51,135 bases of DNA, taken from an uncultured bacterium (lineage in GTDB: Bacteria > UBP6 > UBA1177 > JAKLFG01). The notes below the pieces were generated by a model. That model made no database searches. It was given only the letters and a program-made list of their open reading frames with translations, and was not told the origin of the DNA. The stretch spans positions 1 through 51,135 of the forward strand of contig CALMRE010000154.1 in assembly GCA_937871295.1 (NCBI GenBank), in the 5' to 3' direction. Below are positions 10,963 to 19,350 of the stretch, piece by piece (position 1 is the stretch's first letter; the number at the start of each line of letters is the position of its first letter). Position numbers and translations under genes: made by a program.

Positions 10963-11940
10963 TTACTCCACACTATAATCCATGGTCTCCCGCTTGCCGC
11001 GGCGCACGATATCGAGGCTCAACTTATTCGCATTGCGGAGCCGCGAGTAGGCCTCGAGCGCCTTGTCGGGGCTGGAAAGTTCTATGCCGTTGATGCTTTT
11101 GATGATGTCGCCGTTCTGAACGCCGATCTTCTGATAGAGGCCCCCCGGCTTGATGGAGAATATCTTGAAGCCGCCTTCCTGCCGGTCGGGGACGATGCGC
11201 GCCTCGGTGGCAAGCGAATTGAGGTTGGCGGTAGCCTTGTTGAGATCCGCGCGACTGATGCGGTAGGAATTGGGACCGGTCTGCTGGACATTCATGTCGT
11301 TCGAGCCGCCGGTCTGATCCGGCTGTTTATTCACATCATTGACCGCCGATTCCTTGCCGACATTCTCTCCCAGACAGCGGATGCCGGAGACGGTCTTGAA
11401 GGCCACCAGATTGCGCCGGATCGCCGCCAGCACCGGACCATCGTCGAGTTCGTCGTCGATACGCATGATCATCACCATATCGCCGCCCGTTCCGCCGCGC
11501 GGTTCTTTGGGGCCCTTTGTCGACGACGAGGCGATGGTCGCGATCGACTCGGTCTCGGGAATGGCCACCGCCGTGCCGAGCAGGGTCGCTCCGGGAAGCG
11601 CCATGCAACGCTCCGGGGTATCAAGCAGTGCGTTGATCTCCTCTATGGTGAATTCCCGCGGCTTCGACATCGATTCGGAATTCTCCTGTTCGCTCAGCGT
11701 GACCTGCCGCATCGTCATATCGAAGATATTGGGCATCGCTTCGCTCTGGCTCCGGGAACCGAAGTACAACAATTCCTCGGAACGCGATTCCTCGACGGCC
11801 GTTTTTTGCTGGTTCTGCCGGGATACCGCTGTCGCTTGCTCGTCTTCCACCACAAAGGCGAAAAGCAAGGCATAAAGCGAGAAGAACAGGAAGGTCAACG
11901 ACACGAACAACAACAGGCCAAGCACCGTTCGATTTCTCAC
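10963..11940 (-). CDS. gspC: Type II secretion protein GspC
   Basis: I prefer GTG at 11940, which has GGAG six bases upstream and gives a short cytoplasmic tail (VRNRTVLG). The track start, a GTG at 11994, would add 18 residues. The layout is classic: one membrane helix (LLLFVSLTFLFFSLYALLFAF), a periplasmic HR domain, then a C-terminal PDZ domain (FSIKPGGLYQKIGVQNGDIIKSINGIEL). GspC connects the inner platform to the N0 domain of GspD and may select substrates. First gene of the gsp operon, with gspD 12 nt downstream. Confidence 0.93.
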   Translation of the reverse strand: MRNRTVLGLLLFVSLTFLFFSLYALLFAFVVEDEQATAVSRQNQQKTAVEESRSEELLYFGSRSQSEAMPNIFDMTMRQVTLSEQENSESMSKPREFTIEEINALLDTPERCMALPGATLLGTAVAIPETESIATIASSSTKGPKEPRGGTGGDMVMIMRIDDELDDGPVLAAIRRNLVAFKTVSGIRCLGENVGKESAVNDVNKQPDQTGGSNDMNVQQTGPNSYRISRADLNKATANLNSLATEARIVPDRQEGGFKIFSIKPGGLYQKIGVQNGDIIKSINGIELSSPDKALEAYSRLRNANKLSLDIVRRGKRETMDYSVE

Positions 11941-12096
11941 GCGCGACTCCGAAATCCATAAAAACGGGGCGCATTTAAGCAACCCTCGTGCCACAAGATA
12001 AAAATCGAGATATCAGTATGTTATAGACGAAAAAAAGCAAGCAATATGGCAGGCGGACAAAATGTCAGATCAGTTTGGCACCGAAGAAAAAGAAGA

Positions 12097-12996
12097 TCAG
12101 TCGGTCAGGAGCGCATCCGATCCGTCGGGCAGCTCGTCGACGGCGTTCTCATCGGGCGAGAGGGTGTCTTCATCCGGAGAATCGGCGCCACGGGCGATCG
12201 TAAAGGAGACGAAATCGAGTCCGCCGGCATACGCCGCATCCGCAGCCTCTTCCGAGCGGTCATCGACGATCAGATGGACCGTCAGGAGGCCGAGCGGGGG
12301 AAGCTCCACCTCGACCTTCGACGATATTGCGCCATCATGTATGACCGGAGCGGTATCGGCCAGCGAACTTTCCACGAACCAGCGGTAGCCGTACGCTTTG
12401 ATCGCGGGGTTCTCGTTCAGTTCCGCCTGTATACCTATCGTTTCGGCGGTCGTGCCCTCCGGAAGGAACACCGGATCGCCCGCCTCGACCGACAGGCCGC
12501 TGTGTCCCGGTATCTCTACCAGTATGCGGTTGATGGCGGGAGCCTGATAATTCAGGGCCGTCGCCACCGAACTCTTGGCCAGCAGAAAGCTCTTTTGTGC
12601 CGGTAGCAGGGTGCCGTCGGCCAGCCGGACAACGGCATGGACCATGACGGTCGCGCGGCCGGCGGTGGTGTACCGGTAATCGGTATCGGCGCCGAAGTAA
12701 ATGTCCACATCGGCCGTGTCGGGCATCGTGAAGCGGGCGGCACGGTCCGCCGGAAGGCTCTTCAGAAGATTGCCGAGGCTCCATTCCACCGTCGCCTCGC
12801 TGCGGTCGGCCATGTCCACGCCGGCAAGCAGCAGGGAGAAGTCGACCGTGTCGCCCGGAGAGAAGACCGGTTTATCGGCCGTTATCGCCAGGACGCGCGG
12901 ACCCTCTATGCGCCAGTCGGGAGCGACCGTATCGCCGGCACACCCGGCGAGCATCGCAAACAGGAAGAAAAAGATCGTGACAACTATGTTCTTCAT
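12097..12996 (-). CDS. Hypothetical lipoprotein upstream of the T2SS operon
   Basis: 299 residues from ATG 12996, chosen because GAGG lies 7 nt upstream; the track start at 13008 has none. The signal peptide ends in a lipobox (FAMLAGC), so this is a lipoprotein. The mature part contains Ig-like beta-rich stretches, for example VFSPGDTVDFSLLLAGVD. The C-terminus is acidic. I do not recognise the family. It begins 11 nt after the TonB-dependent-receptor-like gene and is surely cotranscribed with it. The 156-bp gap to gspC has no clear terminator, so it could share transcripts with the gsp genes. A role assisting the barrel or the secretin is only inference. Confidence 0.8.
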   Translation of the reverse strand: MKNIVVTIFFFLFAMLAGCAGDTVAPDWRIEGPRVLAITADKPVFSPGDTVDFSLLLAGVDMADRSEATVEWSLGNLLKSLPADRAARFTMPDTADVDIYFGADTDYRYTTAGRATVMVHAVVRLADGTLLPAQKSFLLAKSSVATALNYQAPAINRILVEIPGHSGLSVEAGDPVFLPEGTTAETIGIQAELNENPAIKAYGYRWFVESSLADTAPVIHDGAISSKVEVELPPLGLLTVHLIVDDRSEEAADAAYAGGLDFVSFTIARGADSPDEDTLSPDENAVDELPDGSDALLTD

Positions 12997-13007
12997 GGCG
13001 CACCTCA

Positions 13008-15968
13008 CTAAAATTCTCCTCTCACTCCGACCGTGGCGACCATCGGCGTGGTCGACAGATCGGCCTGTTCCGTGAAATCGGTGCTGTAGAGCGTGCCGAC
13101 GGCGTTCTTGTCGAACAGCGCGCTGATGCCGCGCATCTCGGCGAAAAGCGTCAGTATCATTTCGTCTAGGAAGAAGGTGTATTCGCCGCGCAGATCGAGT
13201 TCATGCACCAGCCCGTAGCGCGCATCGTTAAGGATGACGCGGCCGTTGGCGTCTCGCACGGGAAGGGGTTCGTAGCGCGATTCGATGCCGTCATCGATGA
13301 ACTCGGCGCCCGAAAAACGGGAATAGGGCGAACCGGAACGAAGAGAGAAGCGACCGTAAAGAGCCCACTCCTTCGCCGGGGTCCAGCGGCCGGTCAGTAT
13401 GAAGGTATGCGGGATATCGGCATCGCCAGAACGATATTCCAGCGCCGCGCTGTCCTTGCGCTGGCTGAGGCTGAATGCGTAGCCGACCATGCCGCTGAAG
13501 GTGTCGGTGATGTCGGCCTTAAAGTTCAGGACGCCGCCCGCCGCATAGCCTTCGCCGAGATTGTTGAATTCAAGCGGATCGGTCCCCGAACGGCGGATGA
13601 GATTGTAGAGGTATTTGTAGAAGCCCTTCACCTCGATGGTATAGGCGTTCAGGAAGGTCTTTTCAAAGCCGAGCACCGCATGAACGGCATGTTCCGCGAG
13701 CAGTTCCTCGGAACCCCACCAGCCACTCGCGATCTCGTAATCGGGCCGTCGTGAATACAGACCGCCCGACAGCCGGAGCGCCATCGAGTCATCGAAACGA
13801 TATTCCAGCATGAGCCGCGGATCGACCGATAGTTCCAGATGTTTTTTACTGTGAGCGTCGATGTAGAACACAAAACCGGGCTTCGCGGTGAACCCGGCGT
13901 ACGACAGTTCGTGCATCGCGTAGAGGGTCGGATGAAGATAGGGCTGGTAGCCGTGAGAGCCGAGTTTCTGATCGACACGCACCGCGAACGGCTCTCCCTC
14001 CAGAGGCAGGGAGATGTAGTCGGTGGCGACGTCGAAGAAACCGAGCCGCATATCGCCGCCGACGGTCAGTTTGTTATGCGCGTCAAAACGCCAGTTGAAC
14101 TCGTCGAGACCCTCGATGAGATGGGTCGTCAGGCCGAAGTCGCTCCCGGTATACATCGCGTATTGCGCGTTGCTGTTCTGATAGGAGAGGGCCAGCCGGT
14201 TGTCTATCGCGGCGTCCAGTTCCTTCCACGAATAGGTGTAGTCGGCCGTGACGCGGGTGAAGAACTGCGAAGAGGCGAGCAGGTTGGCGTGTTCGGGCAC
14301 CCCGTTGCGCAGGTTCCCGGCGCGCAGACCGATGCTGTCCATGCCGCCGAAGGCATAGACGCGGAGCCGGTGATTGCCGGGGAACTTATGCAGGTAGAGT
14401 ATCGTCATGTCGTAGTTGTCGTTGTAGACCAGCGACTCCCCGGAAGGGTAGAAGAAACGGGGGAACAGATCGGTCAGCCCTTTGCTCACCGCGGCGGCGA
14501 AGAAATCGTTCGGGGTGATGGGCCCTTCGGCCAGCACCGACACGCCGAAAAGGGAGAGATCGAACAGGCCGCCGAGCCGGTCGGCACGCGGATCGCGCAG
14601 GGTCAGCGACACGGCGCCGCCGGTCGCGTCGAACAGGGCGGGCGAGAAGCCGCCGTAGGAGAGTTCCGCCTTTTCGATGAGCGCGGGGTGTATCACCGTG
14701 TCGCGACTGAGCGCATGAAGCGCGAAGGGCGACTGGAAGCCTTCGATGTAGTAGCCGTTCTCGGCGGAGGAGGCTCCGGCGAGGGCAAAGCCGCTGTCGT
14801 ACCGGTGGGCGGGAGCCGTGATCGCCGCTCCCGGCAGATCGCCGAGGCGAACGGCGTCGCTGTTCACCATTTTTTCGTGATAGCCGTACATGCGGAGCGA
14901 TGAGTCCACCGGCGTCAGTTCCCACGTGATGTCGCCGTTGCCGGTGACCGACAACTTCTTTTCTTCGGGCACGAAACCGACTATCGGTATGAGCACGGTA
15001 TAATCGCCGGACTGCAGCGACAGTACGAACTTGCCGTCGGCGTCGACCGGCACCTGCAGCTTCTGTTCCTTAAGCAACAGCGAACCGGGGACCGGATCGC
15101 CGCTCTTTCCGTTCTTGAGCAGTCCGGTCACGACATATATCTGTTTCTGCGCGACCGGTTTCTCGGCCGTCTCCTGCGCCGCAAGCGCCTTCTGGGCGCC
15201 GCGCATACCGGCCGGTTCGAAGGGCTTGCCGTCGGTATGTTCGGCCATCGAACGGAGAGAGGAGGTCTCCAGCGCAAGCCATATCTTCACCGGCAGTTCC
15301 TTCATGCCGGCGACGACCTCTATGTCGAGGAGAAAAGGCTTATAGCCCGGCGCGACCACCTCGAGTTTATAGGTGCCGGGTTTCAGTTTCATGGGATATT
15401 TGAAAGAGCCGTCCTTCGCGGTGATCGCCGGATAGGGGAACGCATTGGTGGTCACCTTCGCACCGACCAGCGGTGATCTGGTATCGGCATCGGCGACCGA
15501 TCCGTTCATGACCACCGGTTCTCCCTTAACGACGGGCGCCGGGGCGGCCGGCTTTTCCTCCGCCTTCGGGGCGGGCGGCGGGGCGGCCGGTTTTTCCTCC
15601 GCCTTCGGGGCGGGCGGCGGGGCGGCGGGCTTTTCCTCCGCCTTCGGTGCGGGCGCCGGGGCGACCGGTTTTTCCTCCGCCTTCGGGGCGGGCGCCGGGG
15701 CGGCCGGCTTTTCCTCCGCTTTCGGGGCGGGCTTGGCTATCGGCGCGAGCACCGGTTCAGCGGCCGCCGGTTTCTGCGTCGCCTTTTCCTTTTTCTTATC
15801 GCCCTTCTTGGGCGCCTTTTCCTTCTTCGCCTCGGCGGGAGCGGCCTGTTCCTTCTTCTGCTGCTCCTCCACGCCTCCCTCGGGGGCGAATTTCTTCTTC
15901 GCCGCATAGAGCGGACCACCCGACCCGACAAACGCGATCAAAAGCAAAAAGGCAAGCAGTCGTGGCAT
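13008..15968 (-). CDS. TonB-dependent-receptor-like outer membrane protein with PAK-rich N-terminus
   Basis: 986 residues. The signal peptide (LLAFLLLIAFVGSGGPLYA) is followed by a Lys/Ala/Pro-rich region (residues about 24-150) with five 13-residue repeats of the PAPKAEEKPAAPA type. Two carboxypeptidase-regulatory-like beta domains follow (about 150-230 and 275-345; GSFKYPMKLKPGTYKLEVVAPGYK). Next come a plug-like domain (GYYIEGFQSPFALHAL) and a beta-barrel ending in Phe (TVGVRGEF), as outer-membrane barrels do. Family knowledge suggests high-affinity uptake or surface adhesion, but the substrate cannot be told. The Pro/Lys-rich N-terminus is odd because such spacers are typical of TonB itself. 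A strong promoter lies upstream and the lipoprotein gene follows 11 nt downstream. Confidence 0.85.
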   Translation of the reverse strand: MPRLLAFLLLIAFVGSGGPLYAAKKKFAPEGGVEEQQKKEQAAPAEAKKEKAPKKGDKKKEKATQKPAAAEPVLAPIAKPAPKAEEKPAAPAPAPKAEEKPVAPAPAPKAEEKPAAPPPAPKAEEKPAAPPPAPKAEEKPAAPAPVVKGEPVVMNGSVADADTRSPLVGAKVTTNAFPYPAITAKDGSFKYPMKLKPGTYKLEVVAPGYKPFLLDIEVVAGMKELPVKIWLALETSSLRSMAEHTDGKPFEPAGMRGAQKALAAQETAEKPVAQKQIYVVTGLLKNGKSGDPVPGSLLLKEQKLQVPVDADGKFVLSLQSGDYTVLIPIVGFVPEEKKLSVTGNGDITWELTPVDSSLRMYGYHEKMVNSDAVRLGDLPGAAITAPAHRYDSGFALAGASSAENGYYIEGFQSPFALHALSRDTVIHPALIEKAELSYGGFSPALFDATGGAVSLTLRDPRADRLGGLFDLSLFGVSVLAEGPITPNDFFAAAVSKGLTDLFPRFFYPSGESLVYNDNYDMTILYLHKFPGNHRLRVYAFGGMDSIGLRAGNLRNGVPEHANLLASSQFFTRVTADYTYSWKELDAAIDNRLALSYQNSNAQYAMYTGSDFGLTTHLIEGLDEFNWRFDAHNKLTVGGDMRLGFFDVATDYISLPLEGEPFAVRVDQKLGSHGYQPYLHPTLYAMHELSYAGFTAKPGFVFYIDAHSKKHLELSVDPRLMLEYRFDDSMALRLSGGLYSRRPDYEIASGWWGSEELLAEHAVHAVLGFEKTFLNAYTIEVKGFYKYLYNLIRRSGTDPLEFNNLGEGYAAGGVLNFKADITDTFSGMVGYAFSLSQRKDSAALEYRSGDADIPHTFILTGRWTPAKEWALYGRFSLRSGSPYSRFSGAEFIDDGIESRYEPLPVRDANGRVILNDARYGLVHELDLRGEYTFFLDEMILTLFAEMRGISALFDKNAVGTLYSTDFTEQADLSTTPMVATVGVRGEF
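15537..15731 (-). repeat. Five in-frame 39-bp repeats encoding PAPKAEEKPAAPA
   Basis: Five near-identical 39-bp units encode residues 80-144 of the TonB-dependent-receptor-like protein. The only substitutions are A/V and A/P. Such a repeat probably changes copy number by slippage and would lengthen a flexible periplasmic spacer. Confidence 0.9.
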
Positions 15969-16010
15969 TATATCCTCCGTACCCGTGTTCCGTACACTAA
16001 CGACGCGGCT

Positions 16011-16039
16011 ATACTAACACTACTCAACACTCATGTCAA
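16011..16039 (-). promoter_or_regulatory. Sigma-70-type promoter of the barrel-lipoprotein genes
   Basis: On the minus strand: TTGACA, 17-bp spacer, TAGTAT. The predicted transcript start is about 35 nt before the ATG at 15968, which has a GGAGG ribosome site. Confidence 0.75.
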
Positions 16040-16090
16040 AAAATCAGCGACATATCGTTCACCGAAAAGAACGGCCTGCGCGGACCCCTG

Positions 16091-16312
16091 TCACTCCGGA
16101 GTGGCCTTCATCATCGTCGTAAGGTAGGCGATCATATCCTTTTTATAGAGTTTGAGTTTACGGAGCCGTTTCAGTTCCATTTCCTCGTCGGGGGTTATGA
16201 CCTCTTTTTTCGCCAGTTCGTCGACCCGCTCGTTGAGATCGGAATGTTCCTGAATGGTCTTGTTGAGACGCTTCTCGATCTCCTGAGCCGGGACGACCTT
16301 GTACTGCTGCAT
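16091..16312 (-). CDS. DUF465/YdcH-like small coiled-coil protein
   Basis: 73 residues, almost entirely charged heptads, with LNERVDELAKKEVITPDEEMELKRLRKLKLYKKDMIAYL. This matches the YdcH/DUF465 pattern of a short helical hairpin with a KLKLxKKD motif. The molecular function is unknown. It starts 17 nt after tsaB stops, behind a GGAGG site, so it is the last gene of the rseP-tsaB operon. A 12-bp palindrome (CACTCCGGAGTG) sits next to its stop codon. Confidence 0.75.
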   Translation of the reverse strand: MQQYKVVPAQEIEKRLNKTIQEHSDLNERVDELAKKEVITPDEEMELKRLRKLKLYKKDMIAYLTTMMKATPE

Positions 16313-16329
16313 GGCAACACCTCCTTCGG

Positions 16330-17043
16330 TCAGTTCATCGAAACATAATATGCGGTATGCTCCCCCTGCAGGTCGGCAGGAGTAGCCATATATTCGAGCA
16401 ACAACGGATCGCTCCGCAGATCGGCGGTCGAGCGGACCGGAAGCGTCGGGAGCAGATCGAGGTCGATATCGCCGTCGGGACAGGCGCGCCGCAGGTCGGG
16501 GAACAGGCGGGAGAATTGATCTTCGACAGCCGTCGGCAGCTCGGCGTCGGCGATGAGTACGACGCTTTTCGCGACCGGGAAAACGAACAGCGCCGGCAGT
16601 TCTGCGAGCGGCGCCGAACGCTCCGCGATAACGGGTCGGCGCATCCCGTCACGCCATTCGAAGGCCGACAGGAACAGCGTGTTGTCGTTGAACGGCCGCG
16701 CGACGATATGGAGCGCCCCTTCGGTAAGCGGCACCCGCAGCGAACAAAGGTCGAGCGACGAGACCAGCCGCACCGTCGTCACGCCGCGCGCATAGAGAAA
16801 GCCGCCGAGGACCGCGATGCCGGTCTTGAGCCCGGTGAAAGAGCCGGGACCGGCGCCGAGGTAGACCGTCGTATCGGGACCTAGCGCGAGGGTGTCGGCG
16901 ATCTCTGCGAGGGACAGCGGGAACCGGGTGAGGAAACACCGTTTTTCATACCGCTCGATACTGCTTGCCTGCCGCTTGCCGGCACGCCGCCAGAGAAGGG
17001 CGTGCCCCGCGGAACTATCCCAGACAAGCACCTCTTGCGTCAT
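16330..17043 (-). CDS. tsaB: tRNA t6A-modification protein TsaB
   Basis: 237 residues. The N-terminal ASKHA-fold half has VLVWDSSAGHALLW and the hallmark GAGPGSFTGLKTGIAVLGGF (about residues 62-82), typical of TsaB. TsaB pairs with TsaD, TsaE and TsaC in making N6-threonylcarbamoyladenosine at position 37 of ANN-decoding tRNAs; it is an inactive structural paralogue of TsaD. The C-terminal half is divergent. It sits 3 nt after rseP. Confidence 0.9.
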   Translation of the reverse strand: MTQEVLVWDSSAGHALLWRRAGKRQASSIERYEKRCFLTRFPLSLAEIADTLALGPDTTVYLGAGPGSFTGLKTGIAVLGGFLYARGVTTVRLVSSLDLCSLRVPLTEGALHIVARPFNDNTLFLSAFEWRDGMRRPVIAERSAPLAELPALFVFPVAKSVVLIADAELPTAVEDQFSRLFPDLRRACPDGDIDLDLLPTLPVRSTADLRSDPLLLEYMATPADLQGEHTAYYVSMN

Positions 17044-17046
17044 ATC

Positions 17047-18654
17047 CTACCCGTTCCTGAAGATGGATATATAGCGACTGATATCGTTGAACATCGCGAA
17101 GACCATGAGCCCCATGAGCAGCGCCACCCCGACCCGGAGCGACCATTCTTTTACCAGAGGCGGTATCTTGCGGCGGGTCAGACCTTCCCATGCGTACATG
17201 ACCATGTGGCCACCGTCGAGCACCGGGACCGGCAGAAGATTCAGTATCCCGAGGTTGATGCTGATCATCGCCATGACCGACAGGAACACCTTCATCCCCC
17301 GTTCGGCCGCCTTCTGCGAGATATCGAACACGAGGATCGGGCCGCCGAGCGACTTGGCCGACAGTTTGCCCGCGACGAGGTAGTACATCCCCTTGACCGT
17401 CAGCACCGATATATTCCACGCCTCCCCCACCGCGTACCGCAGCGAATAGGAGACCGGATCGGCGCGCCGCGCCTGTGTCGGTTCGATATCGTAGTTGAAC
17501 AGGAACTGCGCCCCCCAGCGGACGCTCGTCTCTTTCTGACCGGTGTATTGGTTGTCCTTCGAATCTATCGCGATGACGATCTCTTTCTCGATGCGCTCGC
17601 CGCCGCGGTAGAGCGCGATCTTCACGGTGTCGCCCTCTTTCGCCTTTTTGAGTTCGCTGACGAATTCGAACGGCGCGACCGTCGCGATGCCGTTGGCCTC
17701 GACGATGAGGTCGCCCGGCTGGATGTCGGCCTTTTTCGCGACCGACCCGTCATCCACCTGCCCGATAAGCATCCCGCCGTGCCGCATCACCGCGGCCGCC
17801 TGCGCCGACTCCTCGGCGCTCAGGGAAAGCTCGACCCTCTTGCCGTCGCGTTCGACCTGAACGGCATGGGCCGCCGGGGTAAGAAGCGTCACCGCCTCAT
17901 ACCAGCGCGTTACCGGCCTGCCGTCGACCGCCCGCAGAAGATCGCCGCTCCTGAACTGTTCGACCGGACCGGTGAACGCGAGCCGGGAGTCGCGCGGAAG
18001 CGCCGCGATACCCATGACGCACCGTTCGGTCTGGTCTCCCAGCACATCGGCATACCGCCGCTTCTCCGGCTTGACGACGACCTCTTCGGGGGCGCCGGAG
18101 GGCCACCGGTTCACCGTTACGGTCAGCGGGGCACAGGCGCCGTTGACCGGCTCGGGAAGATTGTTCTGCACATCCTCCCACACGGCGGTCGGCGTCCCGT
18201 TCATCGCCACGACACGGTCCCCTTCCCGGATGCCGGCCTTTTGCGCGGCGCCGTCGGGCGATATGAACTCTATCACCGTTGCGTCGCTGGTATAATTGAA
18301 GAACGAGATACCGAGATACACAAGGATCGCGAAAAGGATGTTCATCACCGGCCCGGCCAGCACGATGAGGCATTTCTGCCACCACACCTTCGCTTGGAAA
18401 CTGCGCGGGATATCCTCCAGCGGTATCTCTTCCTCGGGGGTGTTCTCGCCGAGCATCTTGACATAGCCGCCCAGCGGCACCGCGGAGATGCGGTACTCGG
18501 TCTCACCGCGCCGCCAGCTGACCAGCGACGACCCGAAACCGAGCGAAAAAACGAAGATCTTTACATTGAATCGCCGGGCGACAAGAAAATGACCCAGCTC
18601 GTGCACGAAGATGACCAGTCCGAACAGGAGGATCGCGTAGAGGAAATTGGCCAT
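17047..18654 (-). CDS. rseP: RIP (site-2) zinc metalloprotease RseP
   Basis: 535 residues, somewhat longer than E. coli RseP (450). The first membrane helix carries HELGHFLVARR, the HExxH zinc site. GGYVKMLGE follows, then two PDZ domains (AAQKAGIREGDRVVAMNG and KADIQPGDLIVEANG). The last helices hold LLPVPVLDGGHM, which supplies the third zinc ligand. The family cleaves membrane-embedded anti-sigma factors and signal-peptide remnants during envelope stress. The usual E. coli partners (dxr, bamA) are not adjacent; instead it heads an operon with tsaB and a DUF465-like gene. Confidence 0.96.
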   Translation of the reverse strand: MANFLYAILLFGLVIFVHELGHFLVARRFNVKIFVFSLGFGSSLVSWRRGETEYRISAVPLGGYVKMLGENTPEEEIPLEDIPRSFQAKVWWQKCLIVLAGPVMNILFAILVYLGISFFNYTSDATVIEFISPDGAAQKAGIREGDRVVAMNGTPTAVWEDVQNNLPEPVNGACAPLTVTVNRWPSGAPEEVVVKPEKRRYADVLGDQTERCVMGIAALPRDSRLAFTGPVEQFRSGDLLRAVDGRPVTRWYEAVTLLTPAAHAVQVERDGKRVELSLSAEESAQAAAVMRHGGMLIGQVDDGSVAKKADIQPGDLIVEANGIATVAPFEFVSELKKAKEGDTVKIALYRGGERIEKEIVIAIDSKDNQYTGQKETSVRWGAQFLFNYDIEPTQARRADPVSYSLRYAVGEAWNISVLTVKGMYYLVAGKLSAKSLGGPILVFDISQKAAERGMKVFLSVMAMISINLGILNLLPVPVLDGGHMVMYAWEGLTRRKIPPLVKEWSLRVGVALLMGLMVFAMFNDISRYISIFRNG

Positions 18655-18681
18655 GCCGCTCCCGGCGCAGTTACAAAGGAC

Positions 18682-18690
18682 AGTATAACA
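18682..18690 (-). promoter_or_regulatory. Extended -10 element upstream of rseP
   Basis: The minus strand reads TG-T-TATACT, an extended -10, 28 nt before the rseP ATG. No convincing -35 box is present. It lies in the divergent gap between rseP and the small plus-strand gene. Confidence 0.4.
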
Positions 18691-18806
18691 ACAAAACCCG
18701 ATAAAGAAAGATTCCCTTTGAAAAAAAATGCGGGCCGCATTACGCCGATACCGGACGACTCAAAAGCAGGCACCGGAACCCGGACACCTTCTTTTCAAGC
18801 CTCGGG

Positions 18807-18835
18807 TTGACATCGTTACCTTTTCCCGATATAGT
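18807..18835 (+). promoter_or_regulatory. Strong sigma-70-type promoter for the small gene at 18951
   Basis: TTGACA, exactly 17 bp, then TATAGT. The predicted start near 18842 leaves a leader of about 108 nt before the ATG. The leader holds a short hairpin (TCAGG-CGAT-CCTGA). Confidence 0.8.
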
Positions 18836-18950
18836 GCGTTGAACTTGGTAGCGGTGACCGATCAGGCGATCCTGAAAAAGAGCGGAGAGCTTTCATCACT
18901 CCTTTCCTTGAGGATCGTGAACCCGATGCATTTTGTGACGGAGGAGATAT

Positions 18951-19166
18951 ATGAGTGAAGTAAGAACTATGACCGATGCGAAATTGAGGGAGGTCGGATA
19001 CCGGGCACTCCTTGATCGTATGGGCGTGGCCGGTTTTATTCGCTTCATGCGACAACTCGATGCCGGTTCCGGTGACTACACCGAAGACCGGCGGCAACTA
19101 TATGCCGGAATCAAGGTCGCCAACATCGTGAAAAAGATCGCCGGTTCTTCGTCAAAAACAAAATAG
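18951..19166 (+). CDS. Small conserved-looking protein, unknown function
   Basis: 71 residues from ATG 18951 behind GGAGGAG. The core LREVGYRALLDRMGVAGFIRFMRQLDAGSGDYTEDRR resembles, from memory, small proteins of the form LGxxxxxRFLQQ...GDYTxER. These occur across many bacteria and sometimes lie next to toxin genes, but I cannot confirm a family. Here no toxin-like ORF is adjacent. It has its own strong promoter and a long leader, and stands alone between divergent rseP and a convergent accessory operon. Predicted soluble, mostly helical, with a basic end. Confidence 0.7.
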   Translation: MSEVRTMTDAKLREVGYRALLDRMGVAGFIRFMRQLDAGSGDYTEDRRQLYAGIKVANIVKKIAGSSSKTK

Positions 19167-19184
19167 CCGCCCGACTTCTAATAT

Positions 19185-19209
19185 CCAGGAATCGCTTGCA
19201 ATTTCCTGG
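19185..19209 (+). terminator. Weak hairpin after the small gene
   Basis: CCAGGAA / TTCCTGG stem of 7 bp with an 11-nt loop, 18 nt beyond the stop. No U-tract follows, so intrinsic termination is uncertain. Confidence 0.35.
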
Positions 19210-19266
19210 CTCCTCTCCAACCGTTGATCGTCTGCATGATACCCTATCGGCAGACGCGTGTCAAGC

Positions 19267-19287
19267 GCTCACCGCTTACCGCTCACG
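19267..19287. repeat. Degenerate heptamer repeat (GCTCACC-GCTTACC-GCTCACG)
   Basis: Three imperfect heptamers in the gap between the small gene and the accessory operon. They are a decayed version of the CTCACTG array at 4884. Confidence 0.5.
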
Positions 19288-19313
19288 ATTCCGCCGTCAG
19301 TTATACACTTCTT

Positions 19314-19350
19314 GCGACCTGACCCCGAAGGCCTAGGGAATTCAGGTCGC
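19314..19350 (-). terminator. Inverted repeat overlapping the stop codon of the Asp-rich lipoprotein
   Basis: Perfect 9-bp arms GCGACCTGA / TCAGGTCGC separated by 19 nt. The stop codon TGA is inside the first arm as transcribed. There is no U-tract, so it may be an RNA-stabilising hairpin rather than a true terminator. Confidence 0.4.

Noticed and set aside
11995-12096. Possible gspC promoter with TATAAC
   Set aside because: No -35 box at an acceptable distance, so I cannot decide whether gspC has its own promoter.
15445-15909. Gly/Ala/Phe repeat ORF on the plus strand
   Set aside because: Mirror image of the PAPKAEEK repeats of the barrel gene; not an independent protein.
16092-16103. Palindrome CACTCCGGAGTG at the DUF465 stop
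   Set aside because: Short stem without loop or U-tract; too weak to call a terminator.
17002-18810. 602-residue plus-strand ORF
   Set aside because: Antisense to rseP, which has full catalytic motifs; the plus frame has none.
18728-18958. 76-residue plus-strand ORF ending on the start of the small gene
   Set aside because: It begins upstream of the mapped-looking promoter and has no ribosome site. The part after the promoter could be a leader peptide, but there is no usable start.
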